Below are positions 1 through 9,666 of a stretch of 64,000 bases of DNA, piece by piece. A model generated the notes under the pieces. The model ran no database searches and was not told where the DNA came from. It saw nothing but the letters and a program-made list of their open reading frames with translations. Position 1 is the first letter of the stretch. Each line of letters opens with the position of its first letter. The stretch is from an uncultured Armatimonadota bacterium (lineage in GTDB: Bacteria > Armatimonadota > Fimbriimonadia > Fimbriimonadales > Fimbriimonadaceae). The translations under genes were made by a program, and so were the position numbers. The stretch covers positions 29,773 to 93,772 of the forward strand of contig CAIUHP010000097.1 in the NCBI GenBank assembly GCA_903899015.1, given 5' to 3'.

Positions 1-1320
1 GTATCAGCCTATCTCTACCGGCATCGAATTTCCGATTTTGGGAAAGGAGTTGTCTGGCTTATTCCACCGGCATTGCTGTTCGCCAGTCTGTTTGCGTTGC
101 GCGATTCCGGAGCACTGAAGTTACTTAACACTACTTGTCTCTTTCTTGTGGTGGGAATCCTTGCCCTACGAGTCCGAACAGGAAACATCACGGTTGCGAC
201 TTTGGTCGATTATCCATGTCGGCTCTTGGAACGTTGGGTTTACTTCCTTTCCGACTTTGTCCACCTCGCAACTTTAGAAGGTAAATGGTCCACTGTAGGG
301 CGCGAAGGTGTGGGTAAAAACCTAACATCTGTCATTCGCGGACTGCTCATCGCCGCCCCCTTGCTAGCAATTTTCGCGGCACTATTCGCGAGTTCAGATG
401 CAGTTTTTAAGCACCTTGCGTCTCAGGCGTTTTCACTTGACTTGACCGAGCTATTTTCGCATCTATTCATTACCGGTATTTGTGTCTGGATGGTCGGTGG
501 CTTCTTGCGAAGACTTTTCCTAGCGGCTGATGTACCACCGGTTCATGGACCGTCCAAAGAAGGAACAAAATTGGGGCTCACGGAGATCGTCATTGTCTTT
601 GGAACCCTTAATGCCTTGTTTCTTTCGTTTGTCGCGATCCAGTTCCGTTATCTCTTCGGTGGAGACAGTTTGGTTCAAAAAACTGCTCGCCTTTCCTATG
701 CTGAGTATGCCCACCAAGGATTTTTTGAACTGCTGACCGTGGCAATTTTGGGTCTAGGAGTCCTCATTGGAGCACGGTCTTTGGTTAGAACTCACGAGCA
801 TCGCGATTGGAGAGTGTTTGCGAGCCTAGCGATCACCCTGGTCACCTTGATTTTCGTGGTGATGGCATCGGCAGCTACCCGGATGCAACTTTACGTCCAG
901 GCATACGGCATCACGACAGAACGCCTCTACGCTTCTGCGATCCTCCTTTGGGTCACGCTGCTCTTTTGTTGGTTTTGTGCGACGTCACTGCGCAGAAAGC
1001 CGGACCGGTTTGCATTTGGTGGTGTGGGAAGTTTTCTGGTAATCGCCTTTGCTCTCAACGTGATCAATCCCGACGGATTGATTGTGCGCGTGAACACGAC
1101 CCGAACCGCGGCAAAGGTGGATGCTTCTTATCTGGGTAGCTTGAGTGCGGACGCCGTTCCTGAACTGGTACGTGCAATTCCACAGCTGAATCCCGCAGCC
1201 AAGGAAAACCTTAAGTCAGCAATCGAGATTCGACGGAAAGAATTGGCAGGAAGTGATTGGCGAAGTTGGAGTCTATCTCAGACCGAAGCCTCCCGTGCGT
1301 TAAAGAACTCAACATTCTAG
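1..1320 (+). CDS. DUF4173/DUF4153-type multi-pass membrane protein, 5' end outside the window
   Basis: The reading frame is open from the first base of the window, so the true start lies upstream; the first internal start codon is a TTG at 73. The visible product has about eight hydrophobic segments separated by short charged loops. It ends in a soluble tail with the pattern NPDGLIVRVNTTR followed by YLGSLSADAVPEL. That tail pattern (asparagine-rich strand, then a helix saying how often 'DAVP' occurs) is typical of the DUF4173/DUF4153 integral membrane family, whose biochemical role is unknown. A weak ACCACC/GGTGGT inverted repeat follows the stop at 1338-1357. Family assignment is fairly safe; function is not known. 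Confidence 0.75.
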   Translation, partial: VSAYLYRHRISDFGKGVVWLIPPALLFASLFALRDSGALKLLNTTCLFLVVGILALRVRTGNITVATLVDYPCRLLERWVYFLSDFVHLATLEGKWSTVGREGVGKNLTSVIRGLLIAAPLLAIFAALFASSDAVFKHLASQAFSLDLTELFSHLFITGICVWMVGGFLRRLFLAADVPPVHGPSKEGTKLGLTEIVIVFGTLNALFLSFVAIQFRYLFGGDSLVQKTARLSYAEYAHQGFFELLTVAILGLGVLIGARSLVRTHEHRDWRVFASLAITLVTLIFVVMASAATRMQLYVQAYGITTERLYASAILLWVTLLFCWFCATSLRRKPDRFAFGGVGSFLVIAFALNVINPDGLIVRVNTTRTAAKVDASYLGSLSADAVPELVRAIPQLNPAAKENLKSAIEIRRKELAGSDWRSWSLSQTEASRALKNSTF

Positions 1321-1468
1321 CCCTGGACTCCCACGAAACCACCGATAGCCTGGTGGTCCCAAATCCGGGCTCGACTGAAAGAAATACAGGATAAATAGGA
1401 ATTAGCGACCGTGCCGACCTACTAGATTGTTGAGCGGTATCCAGTTGCTGGCTTCTATCTAGTAAAAT

Positions 1469-1499
1469 CCAGCCTACGCGTCTCGAACGCGTAGGTTGG
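1469..1499 (+). promoter_or_regulatory. Inverted repeat (hairpin) abutting the ribosome binding site of the next gene
   Basis: CCTACGCGT (1473-1481) and ACGCGTAGG (1487-1495) are perfect 9-base arms around a 5-base loop. CCA (1469-1471) and TGG (1497-1499) extend the stem across one G-T pair. The 3' arm runs into the Shine-Dalgarno sequence GGAGGAG at 1498-1504. There is no T-run, so this looks more like a leader hairpin or protein site than an intrinsic terminator, although termination of the upstream gene cannot be excluded. Confidence 0.5.
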
Positions 1500-1514
1500 A
1501 GGAGTTCGAACAAA

Positions 1515-2642
1515 TTGGCTAGCGCATATACACCAGGTCTCACAGTCAGCGGAGACATTATCGTTAGGCGGACTCGAAGGCTTCCCATCAAAGGTGATGT
1601 TCTCGTCAAGGTTGGCGATGAGGTAGGTCCCACTCAGGTCGTCGCACAAGCGATGTTGCCGGGCGTGCTTCAAACAATTAAGATCACCGAAAAACTCGGC
1701 ATTGAGCCCCAAGACGTTGCCGCACTTTTAAAAGTAAAGCCGGGCGATGCGATTCAAAAAGATCAACTGATTGCCGAGGGCAAAAAGCTTTTTGGTTTCT
1801 TTAAAGCTCCTACCGTCACATCGGAGCACACGGGAACTCTCGAAAGTATTTCTGAGGTCACTGGCCACCTGCTAATCCGCGAGCCATCCATTCCAGTCGA
1901 CATCAAGGCTTACGTAAAGGGAAAGATTGCAGAGATCCTTCCTCAAGAGGGCGTTATCGTTGAAACTCGATGCGCCATGATTCAAGGCATCTTTGGTGTC
2001 GGTGGCGAACGGGTTGGAACGATCCGAGTCGCCGTTGCCGATGCCACTAAGGTTTTGGAAGCGAGTGATATCCTTGACTCCGACAAGGGAAAGATCCTCG
2101 TCGGTGGTTCCGCCTTCACATACGACGCAATTGTTAAGGCATCTGCAGTAGGTGTTACGGGCCTCATTGCTGGCGGGGTCAAGGATAGCGACCTTACCAA
2201 GTTTCTTGGATTTGAAATTGGCGTCGCGATTACAGGCCAGGAACTGATCAATTTGACTTTGATGGTCACTGAAGGCTTCGGCTATCTCAACATGGCCGAA
2301 CGCACATTTGCACTTCTAAAGTCTCTAGAAGGCCAAAATAGCAGCATTAACGGGGCTACCCAGATTCGAGCCGGTGTCATCCGCCCAGAAATCCTCGTTC
2401 CCCTTGCATCCGACGCCAAGAGCGTCAATACTGCAGCCGATGCATTTGAACTCAAACAAGGCACCTCGATTCGAGTTATCCGTGAGCCCTATTTTGGGCA
2501 ACTTGGGACGGTTACAGAGCTTCCTGCCCAATTAGTCGTTCTTGAATCTGGAACTGAAGTTCGTGTTTTGCGTGCCAAGCTTGTAAGTGGTGAAGAAGTA
2601 ACTGTTCCCCGAGCAAACGTTGAAATCATGGCGTCCAATTAG
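1515..2642 (+). CDS. Conserved hypothetical protein with lipoyl-like (barrel-sandwich) segments and a C-terminal KOW-like motif
   Basis: The start is a TTG at 1515, chosen because GGAGGAG sits ten bases upstream. The 375-residue product has no signal peptide or membrane helix. Residues 25-100 contain repeated short beta-strand units with the pattern VKVGDEVG and LKVKPGDAI, like the halves of a biotinyl/lipoyl barrel-sandwich hybrid. Residues 150-260 are glycine- and valine-rich and resemble an alpha/beta domain. Residues 320-345 contain EPYFGQLGTVTELP, the spacing of a KOW bead found in proteins that touch RNA or ribosomes. No catalytic motif is evident. I do not recognise a named family. It appears to be a single-gene unit, with a hairpin in its leader. 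Confidence 0.75.
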   Translation: MASAYTPGLTVSGDIIVRRTRRLPIKGDVLVKVGDEVGPTQVVAQAMLPGVLQTIKITEKLGIEPQDVAALLKVKPGDAIQKDQLIAEGKKLFGFFKAPTVTSEHTGTLESISEVTGHLLIREPSIPVDIKAYVKGKIAEILPQEGVIVETRCAMIQGIFGVGGERVGTIRVAVADATKVLEASDILDSDKGKILVGGSAFTYDAIVKASAVGVTGLIAGGVKDSDLTKFLGFEIGVAITGQELINLTLMVTEGFGYLNMAERTFALLKSLEGQNSSINGATQIRAGVIRPEILVPLASDAKSVNTAADAFELKQGTSIRVIREPYFGQLGTVTELPAQLVVLESGTEVRVLRAKLVSGEEVTVPRANVEIMASN

Positions 2643-2877
2643 TAGCCACCGAATTGGAAATTAATAACGTCACGTAATATGTCCGATAAGGATATTAAAT
2701 GGTTCCGAAGTGGATCTCTTTACAGTGTCTTAACTTGGATGGGTTAAAAGTACACAAGCACAGGTTAATGAGTGAATGGGTAGTAACCCGTTCAGGATTT
2801 AGTTTGCGGTGCTCAAAACGTGTGTACGCATGGCTCTTGTCGAAAAACTACAGACTGAACAGAGAGGGGTTGGCTCA

Positions 2878-3549
2878 ATGAAGCTACTCATCATAGACGA
2901 CGAACCAACAATTGTTGAGACAGTTGAGACGAAACTTCGTCGAGAAGGATTTTCAACTTTCACGGCTGATTCGGCCGAAGAAGGGATGCGACTTTATCGA
3001 CGCATCAAACCCGACCTCATCATCTTGGACATCATGCTCCCGCAGCGTTCTGGCTTAGATTTTTGTCGAGCCGTTCGAAAGGACAGTGCAACCCCAATCA
3101 TCTTTATTTCTGCCCGAGCGGATGAAGCTGATCGCATTAAGGGCCTTGAAATGGGTGCTGATGACTATGTCGTGAAGCCCTTTAACTTGTCTGAGCTTGC
3201 AGCTCGAGTGAAAGCCATTCTCCGCAGATCCACGGGTGAGCCAGTTAAAGAAATTATTGAGCGTGGCAATCTCAAGATCGACCCAAGAAGTCATGAAGTT
3301 TTCTTGGACGATGCCGTTCTGACGCTCTCTCCAAAAGAATTTGCCCTTCTCTATTTCCTTGCGAGGAACGTTGGACAGGTTTTCTCTCGGGAAACTTTAC
3401 TTGACCGGGTTTGGGGTCGCGACGCGTTCGTCTCGGCCCGTACTGTCGACGTTCATGTTCGCTGGCTCAGGACGAGAATTGAGCCAGATGCGAATAATCC
3501 AACCCGTTTGATGACAATTCGCGGCGTAGGATATAAATTCGCAGGATAA
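2878..3549 (+). CDS. OmpR/PhoB-family response regulator
   Basis: A 223-residue transcription regulator. The receiver domain (1-118) carries the acidic pair D7/D8, the phospho-acceptor D51 in LIILDIMLP, S78 and the conserved K100 in VVKPF. The C-terminal winged helix (about 130-220) ends in the signature RTVDVHVRWLRTRIE and GVGYKF that marks DNA-binding OmpR/PhoB proteins. The ATG at 2878 is preferred over an in-frame upstream start at 2809 because the receiver fold begins here and a GAGGGG-type ribosome site precedes it. The neighbouring histidine kinase gene at 4532-6343, on the other strand, is the only kinase in the window and a possible partner. The 235 bases upstream contain a small hairpin, TGAATGGGT/ACCCGTTCA (2773-2794). 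Confidence 0.93.
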   Translation: MKLLIIDDEPTIVETVETKLRREGFSTFTADSAEEGMRLYRRIKPDLIILDIMLPQRSGLDFCRAVRKDSATPIIFISARADEADRIKGLEMGADDYVVKPFNLSELAARVKAILRRSTGEPVKEIIERGNLKIDPRSHEVFLDDAVLTLSPKEFALLYFLARNVGQVFSRETLLDRVWGRDAFVSARTVDVHVRWLRTRIEPDANNPTRLMTIRGVGYKFAG

Positions 3550-3588
3550 GTCGCATCAAGTTCTTCAAATAATCGTCTGATTGAGCTG

Positions 3589-4512
3589 ATGGCTCAAACC
3601 GATTCTTTAAGTGAGCGAACAATCGTCCGAAGAGCGGTTCTGTTGGTTAACGCCAAATCACGAAGCGGACGAGACAATTTTGAGCTTGCAAAGGCGACCC
3701 TGGCGACTGAAGGAGTTGAACTCACACGAGCCCAACTCTTTTCGCATTGTAGAGACCTTGTCACAGCCGCTAAGGCTTCGATCGATGCTCAAGTCCCGGT
3801 CATCATTGCCGGCGGCGGCGATGGCACATTAAATTCGGTAGCCGGGCTACTCGCACACTCAGCTTCCTCGCTCGGCATCTTGCCAATGGGAACTGGAAAC
3901 GAATTTGCCCGAGACTTGCATCTCCCAATGAACATCGCCGAAGCGTGTCATGTCGTTCGGCATGGAAAAGTGATCCAAGTGGACTTGGGAAAGCTCCAGA
4001 ACCAGCACTTCGTCAATGTTGCGACCATCGGTCTGACGTCTGAAATCGCTCGACAACTTACGAGCCCTATGAAGAAGCGGTTTGGTCGTTTAGCCTATGC
4101 GGTGGCCGTTTTGCGAGGGATCCGGCATCTCAAACCACTTAGAGTGCGCTTGACAACCGAAAATGGTTCGGAAGAGTTTGAATGCATGCAATTAGTGATT
4201 GGAAATGGACGCCTCCACGCGGGCCCATTCCCTGTCTTGCCTGATGCGAGCCTTCGGGCAGGAAAATTCAGTATCTACGCTCTCAAAGGCAATCGGCGAA
4301 GTGAGCTCATCAAATATGCCTTCATGCTTCCGGGAGGGCACCACGCGACAATGGCTGAAGTGCACTCAGAATATGCAAGTGGAGGCGAAGTCCAGGCCTA
4401 CCCTCCAGCTAAGGTGATTGTTGATGGTGAGGCAGCATGCAGCACACCGATTAAGTTTCATTGTCTACCGGGAGCCCTAAATGTCATTGCTCCTCAGGAT
4501 TTCAACGGTTAA
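3589..4512 (+). CDS. Diacylglycerol kinase family lipid kinase (YegS/BmrU/DgkB-like)
   Basis: A 307-residue cytoplasmic or peripheral membrane kinase that would phosphorylate diacylglycerol or a related lipid with ATP. The nucleotide-binding signature GGGDGT is at residues 75-80, followed by LGILPMGTGNEFARDL (about 95-110), the second hallmark of the family. The C-terminal half is a beta-sandwich ending in IVDGEAACSTPIKF, equivalent to the 'DGE' loop of DgkB. It lies 39 bases after the response regulator on the same strand, so co-transcription is possible. It is convergent with the histidine kinase, with 19 bases between the two stops. The lipid substrate cannot be told from sequence. Confidence 0.9.
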   Translation: MAQTDSLSERTIVRRAVLLVNAKSRSGRDNFELAKATLATEGVELTRAQLFSHCRDLVTAAKASIDAQVPVIIAGGGDGTLNSVAGLLAHSASSLGILPMGTGNEFARDLHLPMNIAEACHVVRHGKVIQVDLGKLQNQHFVNVATIGLTSEIARQLTSPMKKRFGRLAYAVAVLRGIRHLKPLRVRLTTENGSEEFECMQLVIGNGRLHAGPFPVLPDASLRAGKFSIYALKGNRRSELIKYAFMLPGGHHATMAEVHSEYASGGEVQAYPPAKVIVDGEAACSTPIKFHCLPGALNVIAPQDFNG

Positions 4513-4531
4513 ACTTCATTAGGTAAACTAA

Positions 4532-6343
4532 CTACTTCAAGGTGAAATAGAATGTTGCGATCTTGCCGGGTTCCGATTCAGCCCAAACATTTCCTCCGTG
4601 ACGCTGAACGATTCGTTGGACCGTTGCCAAGCCAATTCCCGTGCCCGGAAACTCGCTTGGACTGTGAAGGCGTTCGAAAGCGACGAAAAGCTTGTTTGCG
4701 TAAGCTGGGTTAAATCCAGCTCCATTATCCTTAACGAAGAAGACTTCGTCATTGCATCCGATCTCAATTTGTGGATGCGTTGCTACTGAGCCAAATTTAA
4801 CCGCGTTGCCAACCAGGTTATCGAAGATCACGTTTACGAGCTTAGGATCAGCTTCCGCCGTCATTCCCGAGGCAATCGTGACGACGAAGTCCTTACGATC
4901 GCTTGCCTCAAGGGCATCATCAACTGCATCCCTTGCCATCTGACTAATATCAATAGGTACCCGAACAATATCTGAGCGCGTTATTCTCGATAAATTAAGC
5001 AAGGCACTGATGAGTTCGTCCATTCGTCGTGAGGCATTGCGAACACGGTTCAGGTAATCGATTCCCTGATCGTCAAGCTTGTCTCCGTAATCCTCAAGGA
5101 GTGATTTGCTAAACCCATCCACGCTCCGTAAAGGTGCGCGTAGATCGTGGGAAACCGAGTAACAGAATGCTTCCAGTTCAGAGTTCGAGGCTTTCAATTC
5201 GTTCGTTCGCTCTTGAACCAGATGCTCAAGGTTCTCGTTCAATTGCCTAACACGAGATTCTTGTTCGGCTAATTCAGCCGTTTGCGCAGATAGTCGTCTA
5301 TTTGCCGACACTTGCGTGTAGCTCACGGCTGCAAGCAAGATACTCACCACTGACCCGGCCATTAAAATCCAGTTCACTAGCCAAGAAGCTGATTCCTGCT
5401 CGAAGACATGGCTGGTATTGAATCTAAGAATCCATTGACGCCCGTAAATTGGAAATGTTGTGTCAACAGTTATCGCCGACTGACGAGCGAATCGCGACCG
5501 ACTAGATTTATATACGGATTCCAGCACGCCCTTTGACTTCATGTTGAAGATCTGGACATCTAGGTACCTACGCGCTTCCCCTTCCATGACATTTCGGAAG
5601 AGAACACGACCCGATAAAGTGCAAAACATAAACCCTAAAATGAGCTTACGTCGATCCTCAATGGTGGAAGGCGCTTCACCATCTTTATAGATGGGATAGA
5701 GCATGACAAACTCTCCCACCGGACGAGTTTCACCTTGCACATTGAGTAGTGGATCTTCGGTCGTCAAACTAGGCGCGGCTGAATCACGCGCATCGTCCAT
5801 CGCTTCGCTTAGGATTGGGTCGGACTGAGCATCGAAGCCAAGAATGTTCAGATTCGAATCAGTCTGAGGTTCGAGGTATACGATCGGCGCTTGGGTCGTT
5901 TGCGCGGCATTCGGATGCACATAGAAGTTCGGCAATCCTTCTGCTCGAATTGCCTTTTCAGTACTTGCAACCTGAGCCTTCGGTAGGACTTTGATGAAAC
6001 CTAACCCGTGCAGACCTCGGTAGTGCGTCGTGAGATCAAGATGTTCTACGAAGCGATGAAAGTTTGCGTGTAGCCAAGTTCGTTGGAGTGTAAAGGTGGC
6101 TCCGGTTGCACGGAGAAGATCGAGTTGATCATCGAGCCGCCCTTGGATAGCTTGTTCAGCTTCTTCTGTAGCATAATTAAACCGTTCTTGATCGGTACCT
6201 CTTACGATAACGCCCGCCCAAACCCAGGCGCAAATGGCGGCCGAGATGGACAGTAAAAATACAAGATAAAGAAGCGATTTTGAATTGCCTCCTTCCCCTC
6301 GCTGCCATCTCATATTCATATTCATGAAGAATGGGGCTCGCAC
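4532..6343 (-). CDS. CHASE-domain sensor histidine kinase
   Basis: A 603-residue membrane sensor. TM1 is at about 24-46, an extracytoplasmic CHASE domain fills 60-310 (HYRGLHGLGFIKVLP motif) and TM2 is at 321-342. A coiled linker (350-392) leads to a HisKA dimerisation helix with phospho-acceptor H399 in SVSHDLRAPL. The HATPase domain shows the N box (IFDNLVGNAVKFG), the G1 box (VKDNGAGF) and the G2 box (GTGIGLATVQRIV). The C-terminal part resembles kinases of the phytochrome-associated type. The first codon is GTG at 6343 with AAGGA twelve bases upstream; ATG codons at 6325, 6319 and 6313 are alternatives. CHASE domains bind small ligands in plants and bacteria; the ligand here is unknown. 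Confidence 0.92.
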   Translation of the reverse strand: MRAPFFMNMNMRWQRGEGGNSKSLLYLVFLLSISAAICAWVWAGVIVRGTDQERFNYATEEAEQAIQGRLDDQLDLLRATGATFTLQRTWLHANFHRFVEHLDLTTHYRGLHGLGFIKVLPKAQVASTEKAIRAEGLPNFYVHPNAAQTTQAPIVYLEPQTDSNLNILGFDAQSDPILSEAMDDARDSAAPSLTTEDPLLNVQGETRPVGEFVMLYPIYKDGEAPSTIEDRRKLILGFMFCTLSGRVLFRNVMEGEARRYLDVQIFNMKSKGVLESVYKSSRSRFARQSAITVDTTFPIYGRQWILRFNTSHVFEQESASWLVNWILMAGSVVSILLAAVSYTQVSANRRLSAQTAELAEQESRVRQLNENLEHLVQERTNELKASNSELEAFCYSVSHDLRAPLRSVDGFSKSLLEDYGDKLDDQGIDYLNRVRNASRRMDELISALLNLSRITRSDIVRVPIDISQMARDAVDDALEASDRKDFVVTIASGMTAEADPKLVNVIFDNLVGNAVKFGSVATHPQIEIGCNDEVFFVKDNGAGFNPAYANKLFVAFERLHSPSEFPGTGIGLATVQRIVQRHGGNVWAESEPGKIATFYFTLK

Positions 6344-6380
6344 CCCGTTTGCTTTTCCTTACGACTATGATAATCCGGTT

Positions 6381-9300
6381 CTATATTTTCAGTTTGAACG
6401 TGAGGATCTCGAATGGTTTGTAGTCGAAGCTAACGATGCCATCTTGAATGGAAAGTTCGTCGATTTCGTTTTCTTCCAAATCGCAAAGCATTGCCGATTT
6501 TGGCGGGCGAGCACTTTGCAGTTCAGCCCGACCGCGGCTGTTATGACACTCATATAGCCGAACAATAATATCGTCCGAATCTTCCGCCTTCTTGACTGTT
6601 TCCACGACAATATTCCGATCGTCGCATGAAATAAGTGCTGGCAACGCTCCCGTCACGCCGTGCTCAGGCTCAAGCATGAAGGATCGAAGTGGGGCATTAA
6701 ACGCATAAGCTGCTTGCACAATTCCCGCGTAGTTGTAAGGTCCGTAGTGCGGAACGATGGAATAGGAGAATCGATGGATTCCCATATCACAAATAGGATC
6801 GGGAGCTTTTGGTGATCGGAGGAGAGTCAAACGCATCACATTGCCTCGAATGTCATGACCGTATTTACAGTCGTTGATCATCGCAACGCCCTGATCGCCC
6901 TCGCAGAGATCGACCCACTTTTGGGCACAAACCTCAAACTTTGCCATATCCCAGCTTGTATTCACGTGAGTGGGGCGCTCGACGTTTCCAAACTGAATTT
7001 CATAAGTCGCCCTGGCCGCGTTGATGTCCACAGGGAATGCAACCTTGAGCATCTTATCCTCCTCACGCCAGTCGATTTCGGTATCGAATCGAATACCGGG
7101 GGTAGGGCCAAGCGAGATTCGCTGCCGAATCGTTGAGTTACCAAATCGCTTGACAATCTCGGCTGTAACGCGAACAGGTCCTTTCTCCACGATTTCAAAG
7201 CTCTCGCTTCGGATAAGGTCTTGCCCCGTTTCAAGGGCGAAGGCATCCACATCCCAAGCAGCCCAGAAGTTGGGTTTATCCTCGAAGATCTGGAATACAT
7301 TTCCGAGCTTGCCCGGCTCCAGGAATTCTGTTTGATCTTCCAAGCTTTGGATCGATGTTAGGTTGCCGTGATTGTCAAATCGCACAATCAGGTCTTCATT
7401 TTCGATCCGACGATTACTGCTCTTGAGGCGATACTTTGTAGAAGGGGGCGCATCAGAAAGATCTCCAACCACAACGGTTCCCAGAGCGCCTTGTGGCACG
7501 GGAAGGATGAGTTTCTTTTCGCCAAACTCTTCAACAAGCTGAACCGGGAGGCTTTCCTCAGGAGTCACAAAGGAATTCGGAACTCCGTCTCCATCCCAAG
7601 GGATCACCCCTTGAGTTACCATCGATGCGTTATGGAAGAGGGCGACTGGCTGCCTCATTCCCGAGGTGTCGATCTTCGAAGCAATCTGTTTAAGACTATT
7701 CGAAACGATTCGCTCTCCAACTTCCGCGATCTTGGCATAGTCAACTGCGCTATCTTCGTAAACTTCACGCACAGACGATCCTGGAATAATGTCGTGGAAT
7801 TGATTCAAAAGAACCAGTTTCCAAGCCTCTTCAAGTTCTTCTGCCGGATAGTCCCCGGGGAATCCGGGACTGAAGCACGCGAGCATTTCTGCGTCACGCA
7901 GAAGAAACTCGCTGACTCGATTGCCCTTCTTATTCGCGGCCTGACTGGTATAGGTTCCTCGGTGAAGCTCTAGATAAAGTTCTCCAACCCATGTCATGAG
8001 GTCACGAGAGCGAGCCTTTGCATCACGGAAGAAATCAATTGCCTTCTTGCCGGACGCGATATCAGGGTAATTCGGCGCTAAACGACCTCGACGCAAGAAT
8101 TCCAGGTGTCGCTCAGTTGGTCCGCCACCGCCATCACCGAATCCGAAGAGATAGAGGGACTCATCACATCGGGCGTGGTCTTTGTAGTTCTTCACCGAGT
8201 AAATGACTTCTTTCGGTTCTGCGGAGCCGTTATAAGTATCGGCTGGCGGAAAATGTGACCAGATTCGAGTTCCATCAATTCCCTGCCACCAGAACGTGTG
8301 GTGCGGGAACTTGTTGAACTGGTTCCAAGAAATCTTCTGAGTGAGGAAGTATTTGATGTTGAACTTCGCCAAGATCTGAGGCAATGCCGCGGCGTATCCG
8401 AAGACATCGGGAAGCCACATGTCCTGGGTGTTATAGCCAAGCTTATCTCGGAAGTAACGACGACCGTATAAGAATTGCCGAATGAGTGATTCAGCACCCG
8501 TCAAATTACAATCAGCTTCGACCCACATCGAACCAACCGGTTCCCATTGGCCTCCAATGACGGCTTCCTTCACTCGCTCAAAAAGAACCGGATATTGCTT
8601 TTCGAGCCACTCGTATTGGCTCGCCTGACTGTGGGCAAACACATATTCTGGATACCGCTGCATCAGCCCAAGCTGAGTCGCGGTCGTGTGGGCCATCTTC
8701 TTATGCGTGATGTTCAGAGGCCATAGCCAAGCGGTATCTAGGTGGGCATGCCCAACCGGAAATAGAGTGTGTTTGAACTCCCCATTTAAACTGCCAAGCG
8801 CATCCTTCACGATCTTTCTGCACCTTGCAATCGTCTCGCGCGAACTTGGTGAGTAAGTGTTCGCCACGTCGTTGAGGGCTCTGAGGAGAGTGATGTACGA
8901 TGGATCGGTTTGCTCCATCGTATTGAGAAGGTTCAACGTGAAGTCGACGTCGTAAAAGAGATCTTTCGTCTCCGTGTCGATCACAACCAACTCCGCTCGA
9001 TCGACCTTTTCAGTTACAGCGGTGCGAGGAAGTTCCTTCAGGTGAACCGTGGTCTGGGCATTTCGAGTGTAACACTGAATATGGAATTCAACTGGCTCAC
9101 CACCCTTTGGGAATGGCCCGCCGTTGGACATTGCGGAGCCTTCGAGCCAACCAAAATCGCTGTGCTCAACGTCCACGCCGCACCAAGGCGAATTATCTTT
9201 CCAAACTGTTCGTTCGCCACCCAATTCTGCGACTACTGCGACGGTTTGCCCGGCGAAGTCCTCCGGCATCGTTCCGGTAAGGCGGAACCAGAAAATGGTG

Positions 9301-9491
9301 TAAGCAGGACCGTATTCAAAGCCTTTGGAGACTTCGGTCCAAGGACCCTTAATTGCTTCGACCTGGGTCTCACAGGGATTCGTATTAATCTCGATTTTGA
9401 GAGGGCATCGCGCTCCATAAAGCCTCGGCTTTAGTTCGTTGTGGAGGAACGCTTGGATGCGATTGCGGGTGAGATCAGTGTGCTTTAGCAT
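6381..9491 (-). CDS. Alpha-mannosidase, glycoside hydrolase family 38
   Basis: A 1036-residue retaining glycosidase that removes terminal alpha-mannose from glycans or oligosaccharides. The zinc-binding motif HAHLDTAWLWPL begins at H248 (ligands H250 and D252). The catalytic nucleophile is predicted to be D362 in WLPDVFGY. The N-terminal region 30-170 is a jelly-roll-like domain typical of ams1-type and bacterial GH38 enzymes. The beta-rich C-terminal half ends near the stop with FEILTFKLKI. There is no signal peptide, so a cytoplasmic location is likely, matching intracellular ams1-like enzymes that act on imported manno-oligosaccharides. It is 37 bases from the histidine kinase on the same strand, but the functional link is unclear. 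Confidence 0.93.
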   Translation of the reverse strand: MLKHTDLTRNRIQAFLHNELKPRLYGARCPLKIEINTNPCETQVEAIKGPWTEVSKGFEYGPAYTIFWFRLTGTMPEDFAGQTVAVVAELGGERTVWKDNSPWCGVDVEHSDFGWLEGSAMSNGGPFPKGGEPVEFHIQCYTRNAQTTVHLKELPRTAVTEKVDRAELVVIDTETKDLFYDVDFTLNLLNTMEQTDPSYITLLRALNDVANTYSPSSRETIARCRKIVKDALGSLNGEFKHTLFPVGHAHLDTAWLWPLNITHKKMAHTTATQLGLMQRYPEYVFAHSQASQYEWLEKQYPVLFERVKEAVIGGQWEPVGSMWVEADCNLTGAESLIRQFLYGRRYFRDKLGYNTQDMWLPDVFGYAAALPQILAKFNIKYFLTQKISWNQFNKFPHHTFWWQGIDGTRIWSHFPPADTYNGSAEPKEVIYSVKNYKDHARCDESLYLFGFGDGGGGPTERHLEFLRRGRLAPNYPDIASGKKAIDFFRDAKARSRDLMTWVGELYLELHRGTYTSQAANKKGNRVSEFLLRDAEMLACFSPGFPGDYPAEELEEAWKLVLLNQFHDIIPGSSVREVYEDSAVDYAKIAEVGERIVSNSLKQIASKIDTSGMRQPVALFHNASMVTQGVIPWDGDGVPNSFVTPEESLPVQLVEEFGEKKLILPVPQGALGTVVVGDLSDAPPSTKYRLKSSNRRIENEDLIVRFDNHGNLTSIQSLEDQTEFLEPGKLGNVFQIFEDKPNFWAAWDVDAFALETGQDLIRSESFEIVEKGPVRVTAEIVKRFGNSTIRQRISLGPTPGIRFDTEIDWREEDKMLKVAFPVDINAARATYEIQFGNVERPTHVNTSWDMAKFEVCAQKWVDLCEGDQGVAMINDCKYGHDIRGNVMRLTLLRSPKAPDPICDMGIHRFSYSIVPHYGPYNYAGIVQAAYAFNAPLRSFMLEPEHGVTGALPALISCDDRNIVVETVKKAEDSDDIIVRLYECHNSRGRAELQSARPPKSAMLCDLEENEIDELSIQDGIVSFDYKPFEILTFKLKI

Positions 9492-9666
9492 TAGATGATA
9501 GGCGAACCTGAGCGGGTAGTTTACCGTTGAGACTCAATTATCCAACTCAACATAAAAGGGTTGTGGAAAACTATAAGAATTCCTAATGGCGTCTTTCCAT
9601 CCCAACTTCAATTGATTTTGTCCTCCGATGAAGCTTGTCATTTAGTGACCAAGAATCCCAATCACC

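Noticed and set aside
6285..6557. 90-residue plus-strand frame across the histidine kinase start
   Set aside because: Antisense shadow of the alpha-mannosidase and histidine kinase genes.
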